64,000 nt of DNA from Ectothiorhodospiraceae bacterium BW-2 (GTDB taxonomy: Bacteria; Pseudomonadota; Gammaproteobacteria; Thiohalomonadales; Thiohalomonadaceae), in NCBI GenBank assembly GCA_008375315.1, contig CP032507.1, forward strand, positions 558,001 to 622,000, in the 5' to 3' direction. A model generated the notes under the pieces. That model did no database searches, was not told the DNA's origin, and worked only from the letters and a program-made list of their open reading frames with translations. Shown one piece after another: positions 30,001 through 37,180 of this stretch. Position 1 is the first letter of the stretch; every line of letters starts with the position of its first letter. The position numbers and the translations under genes were made by a program.

Positions 30001-30445
30001 GATCACGGTTATCGGCCAGCAGGGCAGCTCCTAGATCACCATGCATCCCACCGGAGAGCAGAATTAACCCTTGACGCCACTGCTGTAGCCACTCTCGCTC
30101 GACCCGTGGCTCGCCTCTCGCCCCCCGTTCAATGTAGGCCTGAGAGATAATGCGGCTTAAATTGAGATATCCGTCACGACTCTTGCATAGTGCCACTAAG
30201 CGATAGGGGGGAGCCTCGGGCTCATCGGCTCGTAGCAGCAGATCGACCCCAATAATCGGCTTGACCCCCACCTGCTGCGCGGCGCTATAAAACTTCACCA
30301 TCGCAAACAGATTCATGCGATCGGTCACCGCCACCGCCGGCATCTGCTCCTCTACACAGCGTCCCACTAGCGCTTTGACCCGAATCAAGCTATCAACCAG
30401 CGAATACTCGCTATGGAGCAGCAGATGGACAAAGGGCGTTGTCAT
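27002..30445 (-). CDS. dnaE: DNA polymerase III subunit alpha
   Basis: 1147 residues, close to E. coli DnaE (1160). N-terminal PHP domain (HSEYSLVDS, then RDIPVVATNDVRFL), palm with GPGRGSGAGSLVAYAL and the catalytic acidic motif PDFDIDFC, thumb/fingers with RRAMGKKKPEEM and GYGFNKSHSAAYALVSYQ, HhH and OB domain (TVVVAGLVLDIRTR). The replicative polymerase of the chromosome. No accA or lpx genes are beside it, unlike E. coli; it is divergent from kdsD across 113 bases. Confidence 0.97.
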   Translation of the reverse strand: MTTPFVHLLLHSEYSLVDSLIRVKALVGRCVEEQMPAVAVTDRMNLFAMVKFYSAAQQVGVKPIIGVDLLLRADEPEAPPYRLVALCKSRDGYLNLSRIISQAYIERGARGEPRVEREWLQQWRQGLILLSGGMHGDLGAALLADNRDLIEQRCDWYQRYFGDNFYLQLQRTGRPQEESYLHAAVELAAERDIPVVATNDVRFLSSEEFDNHEVRCCIAEGRTLDDPRRQKRISEAQYLRSGAEMAELFADIPEALENTLEIAKRCNLTLELGKNYLPDFPIPEGMSEADYFRQLSRQGLAQRLAQRLDPTVADYHEQRRLYEERLEIELKVIIDMGFPGYFLIVADFIQWAKNQHIPVGPGRGSGAGSLVAYALTITDLDPLAYELLFERFLNPERVSMPDFDIDFCMEGRDRVIDYVAERYGREKVSQIITYGTMAAKAVVRDVGRVLGHPFGFVDKIAKLIPFELKMTLDKALTQEPLLQERYDEEEEVRALIDIARSLEGLTRNAGKHAGGVVIAPTELTDFSPLYCEEGGGSIVTQFDKGDVEAVGLVKFDFLGLRTLTIIDWALANLPPQVRESIDINTIPLDDKAAFRLLKACQTTAVFQLESRGMKDLIHRLQPDNFEDLIALVALFRPGPLESGMVDDFINRKHGRAKVEYPFAETETILKPTYGVIVYQEQVMQLSQVIGGYSLGGADLLRRAMGKKKPEEMAKQRAIFMEGAEKGGFDSVKAGALFDLMEKFAGYGFNKSHSAAYALVSYQTAWLKAHYPAPFMAAVLSADMDNTDKVVTLIDECHAIGLEVVVPDLNRSGYRFSVTEQRPNRVIYGLGAIKGVGAAAIETILTERELRGRFKDLFDLCQRIDTGKANRRVLEALIRAGACDSLGPNRATLSASLEQALQLADQRKKNRAAKMGDLFGLAQAEGHEFTTAAEWDESERLRYEKETLGLYLTGHPIEYYLSELKQFTSDRLAELRADSDRTVVVAGLVLDIRTRLNKRNDRWAIVTLDDQSARLEVTLFADIYAQYREIVTKDAILVVEGRASNDEYSGGIRFQGSRVCDITAARELYGKALDIYLNEASDSHIVEQLARQLEPFRQGGLPLRFHYRNLQAEAMLRTQPEWAIRPEDELLRRLAELLPRGQFKISYR

Positions 30446-30490
30446 GTAGCGTAATAGATCCTAGAATGGTGGTGAAGCAATTAATGTTAA

Positions 30491-30519
30491 TTGTTATAAA
30501 CAACTTGTAACTATATATC
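30491..30519 (+). promoter_or_regulatory. Possible kdsD promoter
   Basis: TTGTTA (30491-30496), 17 bases, TATATC (30514-30519), ending 39 bases before the kdsD ATG in the AT-rich dnaE/kdsD divergent spacer. A perfect TTGACA at 30533 has no -10 at usable distance. Confidence 0.3.
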
Positions 30520-30558
30520 ATACTGAAAAATATTGACAATAAAACTTCTGCTAAACTC

Positions 30559-31554
30559 ATGACAACCACAGGCTCTCTCCCGCTAAACCCCGCTACCCTC
30601 ATCGCCCGCGCTAATCGGGTCATTGACGCAGAACTAAGTGCCGTTGAGGCTCTCAAAACCCAGCTAGCCGACTCGTTTATCCACGCCTGCGAACTGATGC
30701 TCAGCTGTCGTGGCCGAGTCGTTGTGACCGGAATGGGCAAATCGGGCCACATAGGCGGTAAAATTGCCGCCACCCTCGCCAGCACCGGCACCCCCGCCTT
30801 CTTTGTCCACCCCGGCGAGGCGAGCCACGGCGATTTAGGCATGATTACCGCCGCCGATGTGGTGTTAGCGCTCTCTAACTCTGGTGCAACGGATGAGATT
30901 TTAACCATTCTTCCCGTCATTAAGCGCCTCGGTGTGCCGCTGATTGCCATGACCGGTCACCCCGACTCGCCACTAGCGAGAGAGGCCAATAGCCATATTA
31001 CCATCCATGTCGAACGAGAGGCGTGTCCCCACAACCTAGCCCCCACCTCCAGTACCACCGCAGCACTGGTCATGGGCGATGCGATGGCAGTGGTTCTGCT
31101 ACAGTCACGCAACTTTAGTGCGGAAGATTTTGCCCGCTCCCACCCCGCAGGGTCACTCGGCAGACGCTTACTATTAACCGTCGCGGATCTTATGCACACC
31201 CAAAAGAGCATTCCACAGGTAGAGCCGGAGACGACCGTTGGGGAGTCGCTCATCGAGATGTCACACAAGGGGCTCGGCATGACCAATATTGTCGATAACA
31301 CCGGCCAGCTTTGCGGAATCTTTACCGATGGGGATCTACGCCGACTGCTCGACCATGGCCACATCGAGTTCTATCAACAGCCGATTAGCTCAGTCATGCA
31401 GCGCCAATTTACCACCATCCCTCCCAACAAGCTCGCCGCCGAAGCGCTAGCGCTAATGGAGCGCAAGCGGATTAACGCCCTACCGGTAGTCGATAAAGGG
31501 GAGCTAGTCGGCACGCTCAATATGCATGATCTACTGCGGGCGCGAGTGGTCTAG
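30559..31554 (+). CDS. kdsD: D-arabinose 5-phosphate isomerase
   Basis: 331 residues. An SIS domain (VVTGMGKSGHIGGKIAATLAS, FFVHPGEASHGDLGMI, LSNSGATDEIL, HPAGSLGRRL) followed by two CBS domains (about 205-330, with LCGIFTDGDLRR and INALPVVD). Converts ribulose 5-phosphate to arabinose 5-phosphate, the first step to Kdo for the LPS inner core. The usual downstream genes kdsC-lptCAB are not here; the gene stands alone with a membrane-enzyme gene behind it. Confidence 0.95.
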   Translation: MTTTGSLPLNPATLIARANRVIDAELSAVEALKTQLADSFIHACELMLSCRGRVVVTGMGKSGHIGGKIAATLASTGTPAFFVHPGEASHGDLGMITAADVVLALSNSGATDEILTILPVIKRLGVPLIAMTGHPDSPLAREANSHITIHVEREACPHNLAPTSSTTAALVMGDAMAVVLLQSRNFSAEDFARSHPAGSLGRRLLLTVADLMHTQKSIPQVEPETTVGESLIEMSHKGLGMTNIVDNTGQLCGIFTDGDLRRLLDHGHIEFYQQPISSVMQRQFTTIPPNKLAAEALALMERKRINALPVVDKGELVGTLNMHDLLRARVV

Positions 31555-31583
31555 CTACCTAAGCTTAATCTAGTTAACACATC

Positions 31584-33104
31584 ATGACCCACTCTATCCG
31601 ACTCTATGGCTATGGCCTAACTATCTTTCTCTCCTCGGCGGCACTGATGATCCTCGAAATCGTCGCCGCTCGGCTGCTCGCCCCCTATGTGGGGGTATCA
31701 CTCTACACCTGGACTACCCTCATTGGGGTGATTCTCGCCGGACTCGCGCTAGGTAACTGGATAGGGGGGGTCTGGGCCGATCGCGCTGCCGGGGTGAGGG
31801 AGGCGGGGCTAACCCTCGGATTAAGTGGCCTGCTATCGCTAGCCACTCTACTCCTGTTAACTTGGCTCGCCCCACGCCTACAGCAGCAGCCGCTTAGCCT
31901 TATTGCGGCCGCCTTTCTCTATGTCGGCACCCTCTTCTTTCTACCGGCACTGCTGCTAGGGATCATCACCCCACTATTAACCACCCTATCGCTACGGCTT
32001 AGCAGCCAAACCGGCCACATTTTGGGAGCCATGCACGCCCTTGCCGCGCTAGGAAGTATTACCGGCACCTTCGCCGCCGGCTACTGGTTAGTGCAATATT
32101 TTGGCACTCGTGCGCTACTCATCGCCACCTCGGCCGCACTGCTGCTACTCTCGCTACCGTTTCTCCACCGTGCCCATAAAACGCTCCTATCGCTGCTGCT
32201 ACTGCTACTCTTTATTGTCGGCTTAACTGAGTGGCGTGACGGCTACGCTAACCCTTGTGATCGAGAGAGTAGCTACTTCTGCATTCGAGTTGTCGATGAG
32301 CCGCTCCCCCCGGGACTAGGAACAGCGCGAGGGATGATTCTGGATCACCTCGCACATGGAACCAACCATCGCCAAGATCCGACGCTACTGCTCGCCCCCT
32401 ATGTTCAGCTAATGGATGAGTTGGTCACCTACCACTTCCCCGCCGCTCAGCGGGCGACAATGCGCTGGTTCTTTGCCGGTGGCGGTGCCTATACGCTGCC
32501 TAGAGCGGTGAGCGCCACAGAGCCGTTAGCTGAGATCTATGTCGCTGAACTCGATCCCCAAGTCACTCAGGTCGCTATCGAAAAGATGGATCTCGATCCC
32601 CGCGCCATGCACATCGAACATAGTGACGCCCGACTAGCACTACTGCGCCACCCCAATGATCACTTTAGCGTTATTATTGGCGATGTCTTTCACGATATCG
32701 CCATCCCCTACCACCTAATCACCAAGGAGTTCTTTGAGCTTGTCAAAACAAAACTGACCCCTGACGGCCTCTACCTCATGAATGTCGTTGACGCCTTTCC
32801 CGACCCACGCCTAGTGAAGAGTCTGCTCAATACTCTTAGCAGCCAATTTCGCTATCTTGATGTCTGGTTAGATGAGATCCCAGCCCAGCCACAGCGCATG
32901 ACTTATGTTATCTCGGCGAGTCTTGGTCATGCCGCTCCCGATACCCTCCAAGCTCAAAGGGGCTTCAACCGACAGTGGCTAAATATCACCGAACCGTTAC
33001 AGCAGAGCGCTACGCCCCTTACGAGCCTGCCTAGACTGCGCGACAACTACGCCCCGGTTGATAGGCTGCTCTCCGATCTCTGGTTTGGCGATTTGGGGGT
33101 GTGA
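31584..33104 (+). CDS. Membrane-fused spermidine-synthase-like protein
   Basis: 506 residues. Residues 1-220 are about seven membrane helices in the SpeE-associated MFS-like arrangement (AALMILEIVAARLLAPYVG start). From about 240 on lies a Rossmann fold with FFAGGGAYTLPRA, VAELDPQVTQVAIEKM (SAM/dcSAM ribose-binding acidic residue) and HSDARLAL. The place of the catalytic DSxDP motif of aminopropyltransferases reads IIGDVFHDIAIPYHL, so normal polyamine synthesis is doubtful; it may be another SAM-dependent enzyme. 29 bases behind kdsD, possibly co-transcribed. Confidence 0.72.
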   Translation: MTHSIRLYGYGLTIFLSSAALMILEIVAARLLAPYVGVSLYTWTTLIGVILAGLALGNWIGGVWADRAAGVREAGLTLGLSGLLSLATLLLLTWLAPRLQQQPLSLIAAAFLYVGTLFFLPALLLGIITPLLTTLSLRLSSQTGHILGAMHALAALGSITGTFAAGYWLVQYFGTRALLIATSAALLLLSLPFLHRAHKTLLSLLLLLLFIVGLTEWRDGYANPCDRESSYFCIRVVDEPLPPGLGTARGMILDHLAHGTNHRQDPTLLLAPYVQLMDELVTYHFPAAQRATMRWFFAGGGAYTLPRAVSATEPLAEIYVAELDPQVTQVAIEKMDLDPRAMHIEHSDARLALLRHPNDHFSVIIGDVFHDIAIPYHLITKEFFELVKTKLTPDGLYLMNVVDAFPDPRLVKSLLNTLSSQFRYLDVWLDEIPAQPQRMTYVISASLGHAAPDTLQAQRGFNRQWLNITEPLQQSATPLTSLPRLRDNYAPVDRLLSDLWFGDLGV

Positions 33105-33130
33105 TCCCTATCCAGACACTCGATTTTTTG

Positions 33131-33159
33131 TTGACATTCAGCAGCGGCAAAGATACAAT
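33131..33159 (+). promoter_or_regulatory. tRNA-Asn promoter
   Basis: A near-consensus pair, TTGACA (33131-33136) and TACAAT (33154-33159) with a 17-base spacer. Transcription would start about 12-14 bases before the tRNA. Confidence 0.8.
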
Positions 33160-33179
33160 CCACGAACTTTACAAGCCAC

Positions 33180-33255
33180 TCCCCCTTAGTTCAGTTGGTA
33201 GAACACCGGACTGTTAATCCGTATGTCGCTGGTTCGAGTCCAGCAGGGGGAGCCA
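33180..33255 (+). tRNA. tRNA-Asn (anticodon GTT)
   Basis: 76 nt with encoded CCA. Acceptor TCCCCCT/AGGGGGA, anticodon loop CTGTTAA in a CGGA/TCCG stem, GGTTCGAGTCC T-arm. It marks the left edge of the accessory region; its 3' end is a plausible integration site, although no second copy of that end was found in the window. Confidence 0.96.
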
Positions 33256-33488
33256 ATTTCTTAATCTGATTCAGTGACTTACTGACAGTGATTTTCCTCC
33301 TGTTACTAAAACTGAGTTAGTGTGATAGCCGAGTGTGATAAAGTTGCAGTAGAGCTTTCGAAGGCGGCAACTCGATCTGTGCTCTTCTTGCTGCAGTTAA
33401 AAAACTGCGTCTGACGCTTCCTATTCGCTTCCCTTTTTCGTTACAAAATACCCACGGCGATGCCGGACAGTTAGCCCCTCGCCCTCCT
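33256..33488. other. Non-coding/decayed stretch after tRNA-Asn
   Basis: No gene recognised. It holds a short direct repeat (GTGTGATA at about 33320 and 33334) and an open frame without a start that runs into the pglX remnant; its earlier part does not resemble PglX. Probably junction debris. Confidence 0.5.
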
Positions 33489-33922
33489 CATTTTTTTGGC
33501 GAAGGTATTGATTTAGATGATAAAGTAAATAAAAACGAAATCAAATGGGTTTCTTTTAATAAGGGTGGAGAAAATAGAAAGCGTTTGAGTGCTTAGTCTA
33601 TCTACATCGCTACAACGAAGGCACCCTGTCGATTATGCGTACCGAATATGTCACCCCGCTACTCGGTAAATACAGCCACCAACTACAAAACTACCAAACC
33701 CAACTGGATCAAGCCGACACCACCAGCGAAAAGAGCCGTATTAAAAAGCTCATCACCGCACTAGAGAAGAAGCAGATTGAACTTAACGCCTTTGACGACA
33801 ACCTCAAACACTACGCCGATAGGCGCATTAGCCTTGATCTCGATGATGGGGTTAAGGTGAACTACGGTAAGTTTGGTAATCTATTGGCGGAGGTGAAGGC
33901 GGTGCATGGAAAAGCTGTGTAA
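33489..33922 (+). pseudogene. pglX: Remnant of a BREX PglX-type adenine methyltransferase
   Basis: Two frames carry pieces of one protein. The first (about 33489-33594) reads ...NEIKWVSFNKGGENRK, like the middle of PglX (K-W-V-x-F/Y-x-K-G-G-E). It stops at a TAG, and a shifted frame then reads LVYLHRYNEGTL followed by MRTEYVTPLLGKY and ends with DLDDGVKVNYGKFGNLLAEVKAV, the conserved PglX C terminus. The catalytic NPPY part is missing. PglX is the site-specific methyltransferase of BREX phage defence. An internal deletion plus frameshift makes this dead. The 95-codon frame from 33635 is open but unlikely to be functional. Confidence 0.75.
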
Positions 33923-33962
33923 CTATGTCGTATCAAAAAGGCAACAACGGGGAGATGGTCTC

Positions 33963-34067
33963 ATGAACCAGATACAGTTAGAGCTACCGGAAGAGGCATT
34001 AGCCCTGCCAGGGGTACGGAAGCTGTCAAGCAATTTGAGACCAGTTGTTAAAAAAATAAAGCTCTAA
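33963..34067 (+). CDS. Tiny ORF, possibly a truncated antitoxin
   Basis: 34 residues (MNQIQLELPEEALALPG...), with GGGGAG about 11 bases upstream. The N terminus resembles UPF0175-type antitoxin starts, but the rest is missing. Probably another fragment; real expression is doubtful. Confidence 0.2.
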   Translation: MNQIQLELPEEALALPGVRKLSSNLRPVVKKIKL

Positions 34068-34243
34068 ATCTAGCCGGTGATTGCCACTGCCCTCACCGGT
34101 AAATTTCGCCTATGTTGAGTCATGACGCAACAAGGAGCGAACATGACCCTCATGGCCCTTTGCCGCAAGAGCCAAGCCCTTCAGCAAGGGGGAGCTGCAA
34201 GGCGAACTGCAACCCCTAATCTAGGAACCTCCCTCCTGCACCG
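34068..34243. other. Intergenic stretch with no gene recognised
   Basis: About 175 bases between the tiny ORF and the large inverted repeat. An open frame of 96 codons from 34122 crosses into the IS end and has no recognisable content. Confidence 0.4.
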
Positions 34244-34308
34244 CGTTACCCACAGCCCGCCCCCCTACGATAATAAGGGGGTCTCCGGGGGGCGGGCTAT
34301 GGATAACG
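34244..34308. repeat. Large near-perfect inverted repeat beside the IS
   Basis: Bases 34244-34265 (starting CGTTACCCACAGCCCGC) pair with 34287-34308 (ending GCGGGCTATGGATAACG): 22-base arms with two G-T type differences and a 21-base loop. Very GC-rich. The IS lies three bases from its right foot. It may be a REP-like or structured element that attracted the IS. Confidence 0.8.
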
Positions 34309-34374
34309 CTCTGTCATTCAGCCACCACAACCGGCTAAAGCCATCGACGATAGACCCACTAGCGGCACCGTCAC

Positions 34375-35424
34375 TCATCTCTCCTTCGCTCTATTCAGGG
34401 TTGGATAGTTGACCTCCAGCGACCCCACCCCCTCCTCCGGTAGAGCGGGGTTAATCCATACCTCAGTAGGGGGTTGCTTAACCTTGGGCTCACCATGAAT
34501 AAAGCGTTTCGGATGCTGCTGATAGGCCTGCTTCAGCGCCTGTTCACGCTGCTCGCTAACCTCCTTGTAACGACCGGTAAATACCTGCTCTGGAGTGAAC
34601 CACGCAATCCCTCGATGGTGGTGGTGGAAACAGTACCAGTCAACATAGTCACTAAACCATATTCTGGCATGGTCAACTCCTGTCAATCGTTGAGGATAAT
34701 CGGGTTGTTGCTTGAGTGTTTTAAATTGACTCTCGCTAAACGGATTGTCGTTACTGACTCGTGGACGGCTGTGGGAGCAGGTGATCCCCAGTTCGGCCAT
34801 CAAGTCGAGATAGCCTCTGGCGGTCATCGGCACACCTCTATCCTGATGCAGTGTTAAGCCACTGAGCGCGACCCGATAGCGAGCCGCTGCGTCACTGATT
34901 AACAGCTTGGAGAGCTCACTATTCTCCTTCCTTGAGACCATCCAAGCCACAATAAAACGGCTGTAGAGATCCATCACCACATAGAGATTCAAGAAGTTAC
35001 CCTGCTCTGTGGTGGGAAGCTTAGTGATATCCCATGTCCAAACATCATTCGGGCGGGTCGCCCGTAATCGGGGGATAGCGTGTGATTTGGCCGGTTTTTG
35101 AGCTCGCCGCTCTCCCGTCTGTTGATTAGCACGAAGGATCCGATACATCGTACTGATTGAACAGTAATATTTCCCTTCATCCAGCAGGCTAGCATAGATC
35201 TCTGCCGGAGGTTGGTCATAGAATCGTTCGCTGTTCAAAAGCCCCAGAACGGCTTGCCTCTCTGCCTCACTCAGCGCATTGGCTGCGACGGGTCTTGGAA
35301 GGCTCGCTCGGGGGGAGACAACCGGAGCCTGTCGGCGGTAGTAGCCTGCACGCGAGAGCGCTAGGCTATCGCAAGCGGCTCTTATGCTCACCGAACTGGG
35401 GCACTCTTTTTCAACTAATCTCAT
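34375..35424 (-). CDS. IS3-family transposase OrfB (DDE integrase core)
   Basis: 349 residues. An HTH_21-like N terminus (ALSRAGYYRRQ), then an rve integrase core with the DDE triad: DVWTWDITKL (first Asp), LTLHQDRGVPM (second Asp) and SRPRVSNDNPFSESQFKTLK (Glu). All three are present and the frame is intact, so the element may be active. It overlaps orfA by 4 bases (ATGA), so expression is by translational coupling rather than an obvious frameshift. Confidence 0.9.
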   Translation of the reverse strand: MRLVEKECPSSVSIRAACDSLALSRAGYYRRQAPVVSPRASLPRPVAANALSEAERQAVLGLLNSERFYDQPPAEIYASLLDEGKYYCSISTMYRILRANQQTGERRAQKPAKSHAIPRLRATRPNDVWTWDITKLPTTEQGNFLNLYVVMDLYSRFIVAWMVSRKENSELSKLLISDAAARYRVALSGLTLHQDRGVPMTARGYLDLMAELGITCSHSRPRVSNDNPFSESQFKTLKQQPDYPQRLTGVDHARIWFSDYVDWYCFHHHHRGIAWFTPEQVFTGRYKEVSEQREQALKQAYQQHPKRFIHGEPKVKQPPTEVWINPALPEEGVGSLEVNYPTLNRAKER

Positions 35425-35825
35425 AAGCTTATCTCTGTGTTCATCTGCTCCAATAAGCTGAAGGCTTTTTTTTGGAGCGCAATCACCCCTTCGGTCTGCT
35501 GTAACCGTTGGCTAAGACGCTGAATTTCCTTCTTTAAACGCTCTATCTCCTTATCTCGCTTGTCTAGGCTCGGTTTGCGACCACTCTGTTTCCCTTTCAG
35601 GCCAGCCTGCCCCTGTGCTTGCAGTTGTCGGCGCCATTTGGTCAGATGGGAGCTGTAGATCTGCTCTTTGCGCAGCAGCTCGCCTAGCTGACCCGGCTCC
35701 TTGCACTGCTCTGCTTCTGCTAGGATCCGAAGCTTCTCTTCCTCACTAAATTTGCGGTAGGAGCGCTTCTCTTCATCGGGGTCGGTAACCTCGTTGGAGG
35801 GTAAAACGGTAGTATCTTTGGGCAT
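35421..35825 (-). CDS. IS3-family transposase OrfA (HTH)
   Basis: 134 residues. A helix-turn-helix of the transposase_8 type (RKFSEEEKLRILAEAEQC, then LLRKEQIYSSHLTKWRRQ) followed by a leucine-zipper-like coiled coil (about 90-130, KEIERLKKEIQRLSQRLQQTE) used for multimerisation with the OrfAB transposase. GGAGATACACG stands before the ATG. Confidence 0.88.
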   Translation of the reverse strand: MPKDTTVLPSNEVTDPDEEKRSYRKFSEEEKLRILAEAEQCKEPGQLGELLRKEQIYSSHLTKWRRQLQAQGQAGLKGKQSGRKPSLDKRDKEIERLKKEIQRLSQRLQQTEGVIALQKKAFSLLEQMNTEISL

Positions 35826-35909
35826 CGTGTATCTCCTCTGTTGCCCCCCCTGATTCTACATTCATTTCTCATCAGGGGTGGTCTCAGGGTATCTTGACAC
35901 TCAGGGGGG

Positions 35910-36146
35910 GTGCCATTCAGCCCCCACGATTTAAGGCGCACATTTATGACGATTGCAGCAGCGGCCAATGTGGGCGACTACATTATTAAGCGGCTGGTTA
36001 ACCACACCACCGACAACGATGTCACCGGCGGCTATATCCGAACCGAAATGGAAACCTTACGCGAGGCCACAGAGAAAATCAGCGCCTACATTATGGCGAG
36101 AGTGAACCCCGGCGCTAATGTGGTGCAAATCCACCAGAGAGGCTAA
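35910..36146 (+). pseudogene. C-terminal remnant of a tyrosine integrase
   Basis: 78 codons from a GTG. FSPHDLRRTF carries the HxxR of tyrosine recombinases, and RLVNHTTDNDVTGGYI matches the segment before the catalytic Tyr (Y in GGYI). The N-terminal arm-binding domain and the first catalytic Arg are absent; the frame is stopped just upstream at the IS border, and no matching N-terminal part is found on the other side of the IS. The IS or an associated deletion has therefore disabled integration/excision. It belongs to the P4-like/prophage integrase class by these motifs. Confidence 0.85.
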
Positions 36147-36189
36147 AATGGTTACTGAATACTCCCCATAACACAGAAGAGGCGCAACC

Positions 36190-36378
36190 ATGCAGTCACA
36201 ACCGCAATTTATCATTAACGCAGCAGGCGAAAGAGTGTCGGTTATTCTCTCCATTGAGGATTACGAAGAACTGCTGGAGGATTTGGAAGATTTGGCCGCA
36301 ATAGCTGACCAAAAAGGAGAGCCCACGATTCCCCATGAAGAAGTGATTGCAGAGTTAAAAGCCAATGGCCTTTTATAG
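36190..36378 (+). CDS. Type II antitoxin (Phd/RelB-like)
   Basis: 62 residues. QFIINAAGERVSVILSIEDYEELLEDLEDLAAIAD followed by PHEEVIAELKANGLL: the N terminus is the DNA-binding fold of Phd/YefM-like antitoxins, the C-terminal helix the toxin-binding part. It overlaps the RelE-like toxin gene by 14 bases, standard for such pairs. Confidence 0.85.
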   Translation: MQSQPQFIINAAGERVSVILSIEDYEELLEDLEDLAAIADQKGEPTIPHEEVIAELKANGLL

Positions 36379-36631
36379 CCTTTGCTGGCACAACCGAGCC
36401 AAAAGGGAGTTAAAGAGACTCCCGAAAGCCGATATAGCCAAAATTATCACCACAATAAATGCATTACAAATCAACCCACTCCCTAACGGTCACAAGAAAC
36501 TAACTGGCAGAGAGAATAACTATCGAATCAGGCAAGGCAATTACCGCATTATTTACACCTTCGAAAACCAGCAACTAATTATTGAGATTATCCGGGTTGC
36601 GCACCGCAGAGAGGTTTACCGCAACCTGTAA
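36365..36631 (+). CDS. RelE/ParE-superfamily toxin
   Basis: 88 residues. WHNRAKRELKRLPKADIAKI, then KKLTGRENNYRIRQGNYRIIYTFENQQLIIEIIRVAHRREVY: the RelE fold with the conserved YRIR-GNYRIIY strands and the C-terminal R-V-x-H-R-R-x-V-Y. RelE members cleave mRNA in the ribosomal A site; the basic residues needed are present. Pairs with the antitoxin upstream. Confidence 0.9.
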   Translation: MAFYSLCWHNRAKRELKRLPKADIAKIITTINALQINPLPNGHKKLTGRENNYRIRQGNYRIIYTFENQQLIIEIIRVAHRREVYRNL

Positions 36632-36647
36632 CTATAGAGGTACAACC

Positions 36648-36878
36648 ATGCAGACAGAGCTCGAAATAATCATAGTGGAAGTGACCAAGCATAACGGCAC
36701 ATGGGTAGCCGAGTGCGATCAGCTTGGCATCGTTACCGAAGCGGAAAGCTACAACGGTTTAGTGACTAGGTTCATGGAGGTTGCGCCAGAAATGGCAGAA
36801 CTGAACAGCTTGCCATTTGACCCGGCAACGACCCAGATTCGGTTTGAACATCAAACCACTATGGCTCAGGTTGCTTAA
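36648..36878 (+). CDS. hicB: HicB/DUF1902-family antitoxin
   Basis: 76 residues from the ATG at 36648 with AGAGG before it; the longer open frame from 36582 overlaps the toxin gene and is rejected. ELEIIIVEVTKHNGTWVAECDQLGIVTEAES is the HicB partial RNase-H-like fold of DUF1902. It shares one base with hicA (TAATG), so the pair is coupled with the antitoxin first. Confidence 0.82.
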   Translation: MQTELEIIIVEVTKHNGTWVAECDQLGIVTEAESYNGLVTRFMEVAPEMAELNSLPFDPATTQIRFEHQTTMAQVA

Positions 36879-37075
36879 TGGCCGTAACGCTTTACAAGCA
36901 ACTGGTAGCCCTACTGCTGGCGCATGGCTGCACTTTTGTAAGGCAGGGCAAAGGTAGCCATGAGATATGGCAAAGCCCGTTATCAGAAAAGCGATTCACC
37001 GTACCAACCACGATCAAAGCCAAGCCAACCGCCAACGCCATACTTAAACAGGCAGGAGTGCGGCAAAGAATTTAA
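36878..37075 (+). CDS. hicA: HicA-family mRNA interferase toxin
   Basis: 65 residues. LVALLLAHGCTFVRQGKGSHEIW with the essential His in GSHEIW, then a basic C terminus with VPTTIKAKPTANAILKQAG. This is the double-stranded-RNA-binding-like HicA fold that cleaves mRNA. Directly behind hicB. Confidence 0.88.
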   Translation: MAVTLYKQLVALLLAHGCTFVRQGKGSHEIWQSPLSEKRFTVPTTIKAKPTANAILKQAGVRQRI

Positions 37076-37082
37076 CCGAGTT

Positions 37083-37137
37083 TGATAGCGTCTAGGGTAG
37101 CTCCCGAAAGCGGTTTCCTTCACCGTTGACGCTATCA
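37083..37137. terminator. Inverted repeat after hicBA
   Basis: TGATAGCGTC (37083-37092) and GACGCTATCA (37128-37137) are perfect 10-base arms; the 35-base loop holds a small GGGTAGCTCCC hairpin. The right arm is followed by CCTATTTTT. It could end the toxin-antitoxin transcript or be a structured regulatory site. Confidence 0.5.
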
Positions 37138-37180
37138 CCTATTTTTGAAGGAGCAACGCCTTTGAAGGAGAGTGTTACCA

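Larger units (their letters stand above)
34312..35899 (-). mobile_element. IS3-type insertion sequence
   Basis: About 1588 bp holding orfA and orfB on the minus strand. Proposed ends are TGTCA (34312) and TGACA (35895-35899), the IS3-family TG...CA ends, flanked by CTC on both sides (34309-34311 and 35900-35902), a 3-bp target duplication. Beyond five bases the terminal repeats match poorly, so the borders are tentative. Inside the right end CCCCTGAT (35847-35854) pairs with ATCAGGGG (35871-35878), a hairpin upstream of orfA of the kind that blocks read-through translation in some ISs. Confidence 0.7.

Noticed and set aside
30533-30557. kdsD promoter from TTGACA at 30533
   Set aside because: The only -10-like hexamer (TAAACT) lies 13 bases away and would put the start of transcription inside the gene.
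34244-34308. Integron attC site
   Set aside because: The arms lack the GTTRRRY/RYYYAAC core sites and no integron integrase is present.
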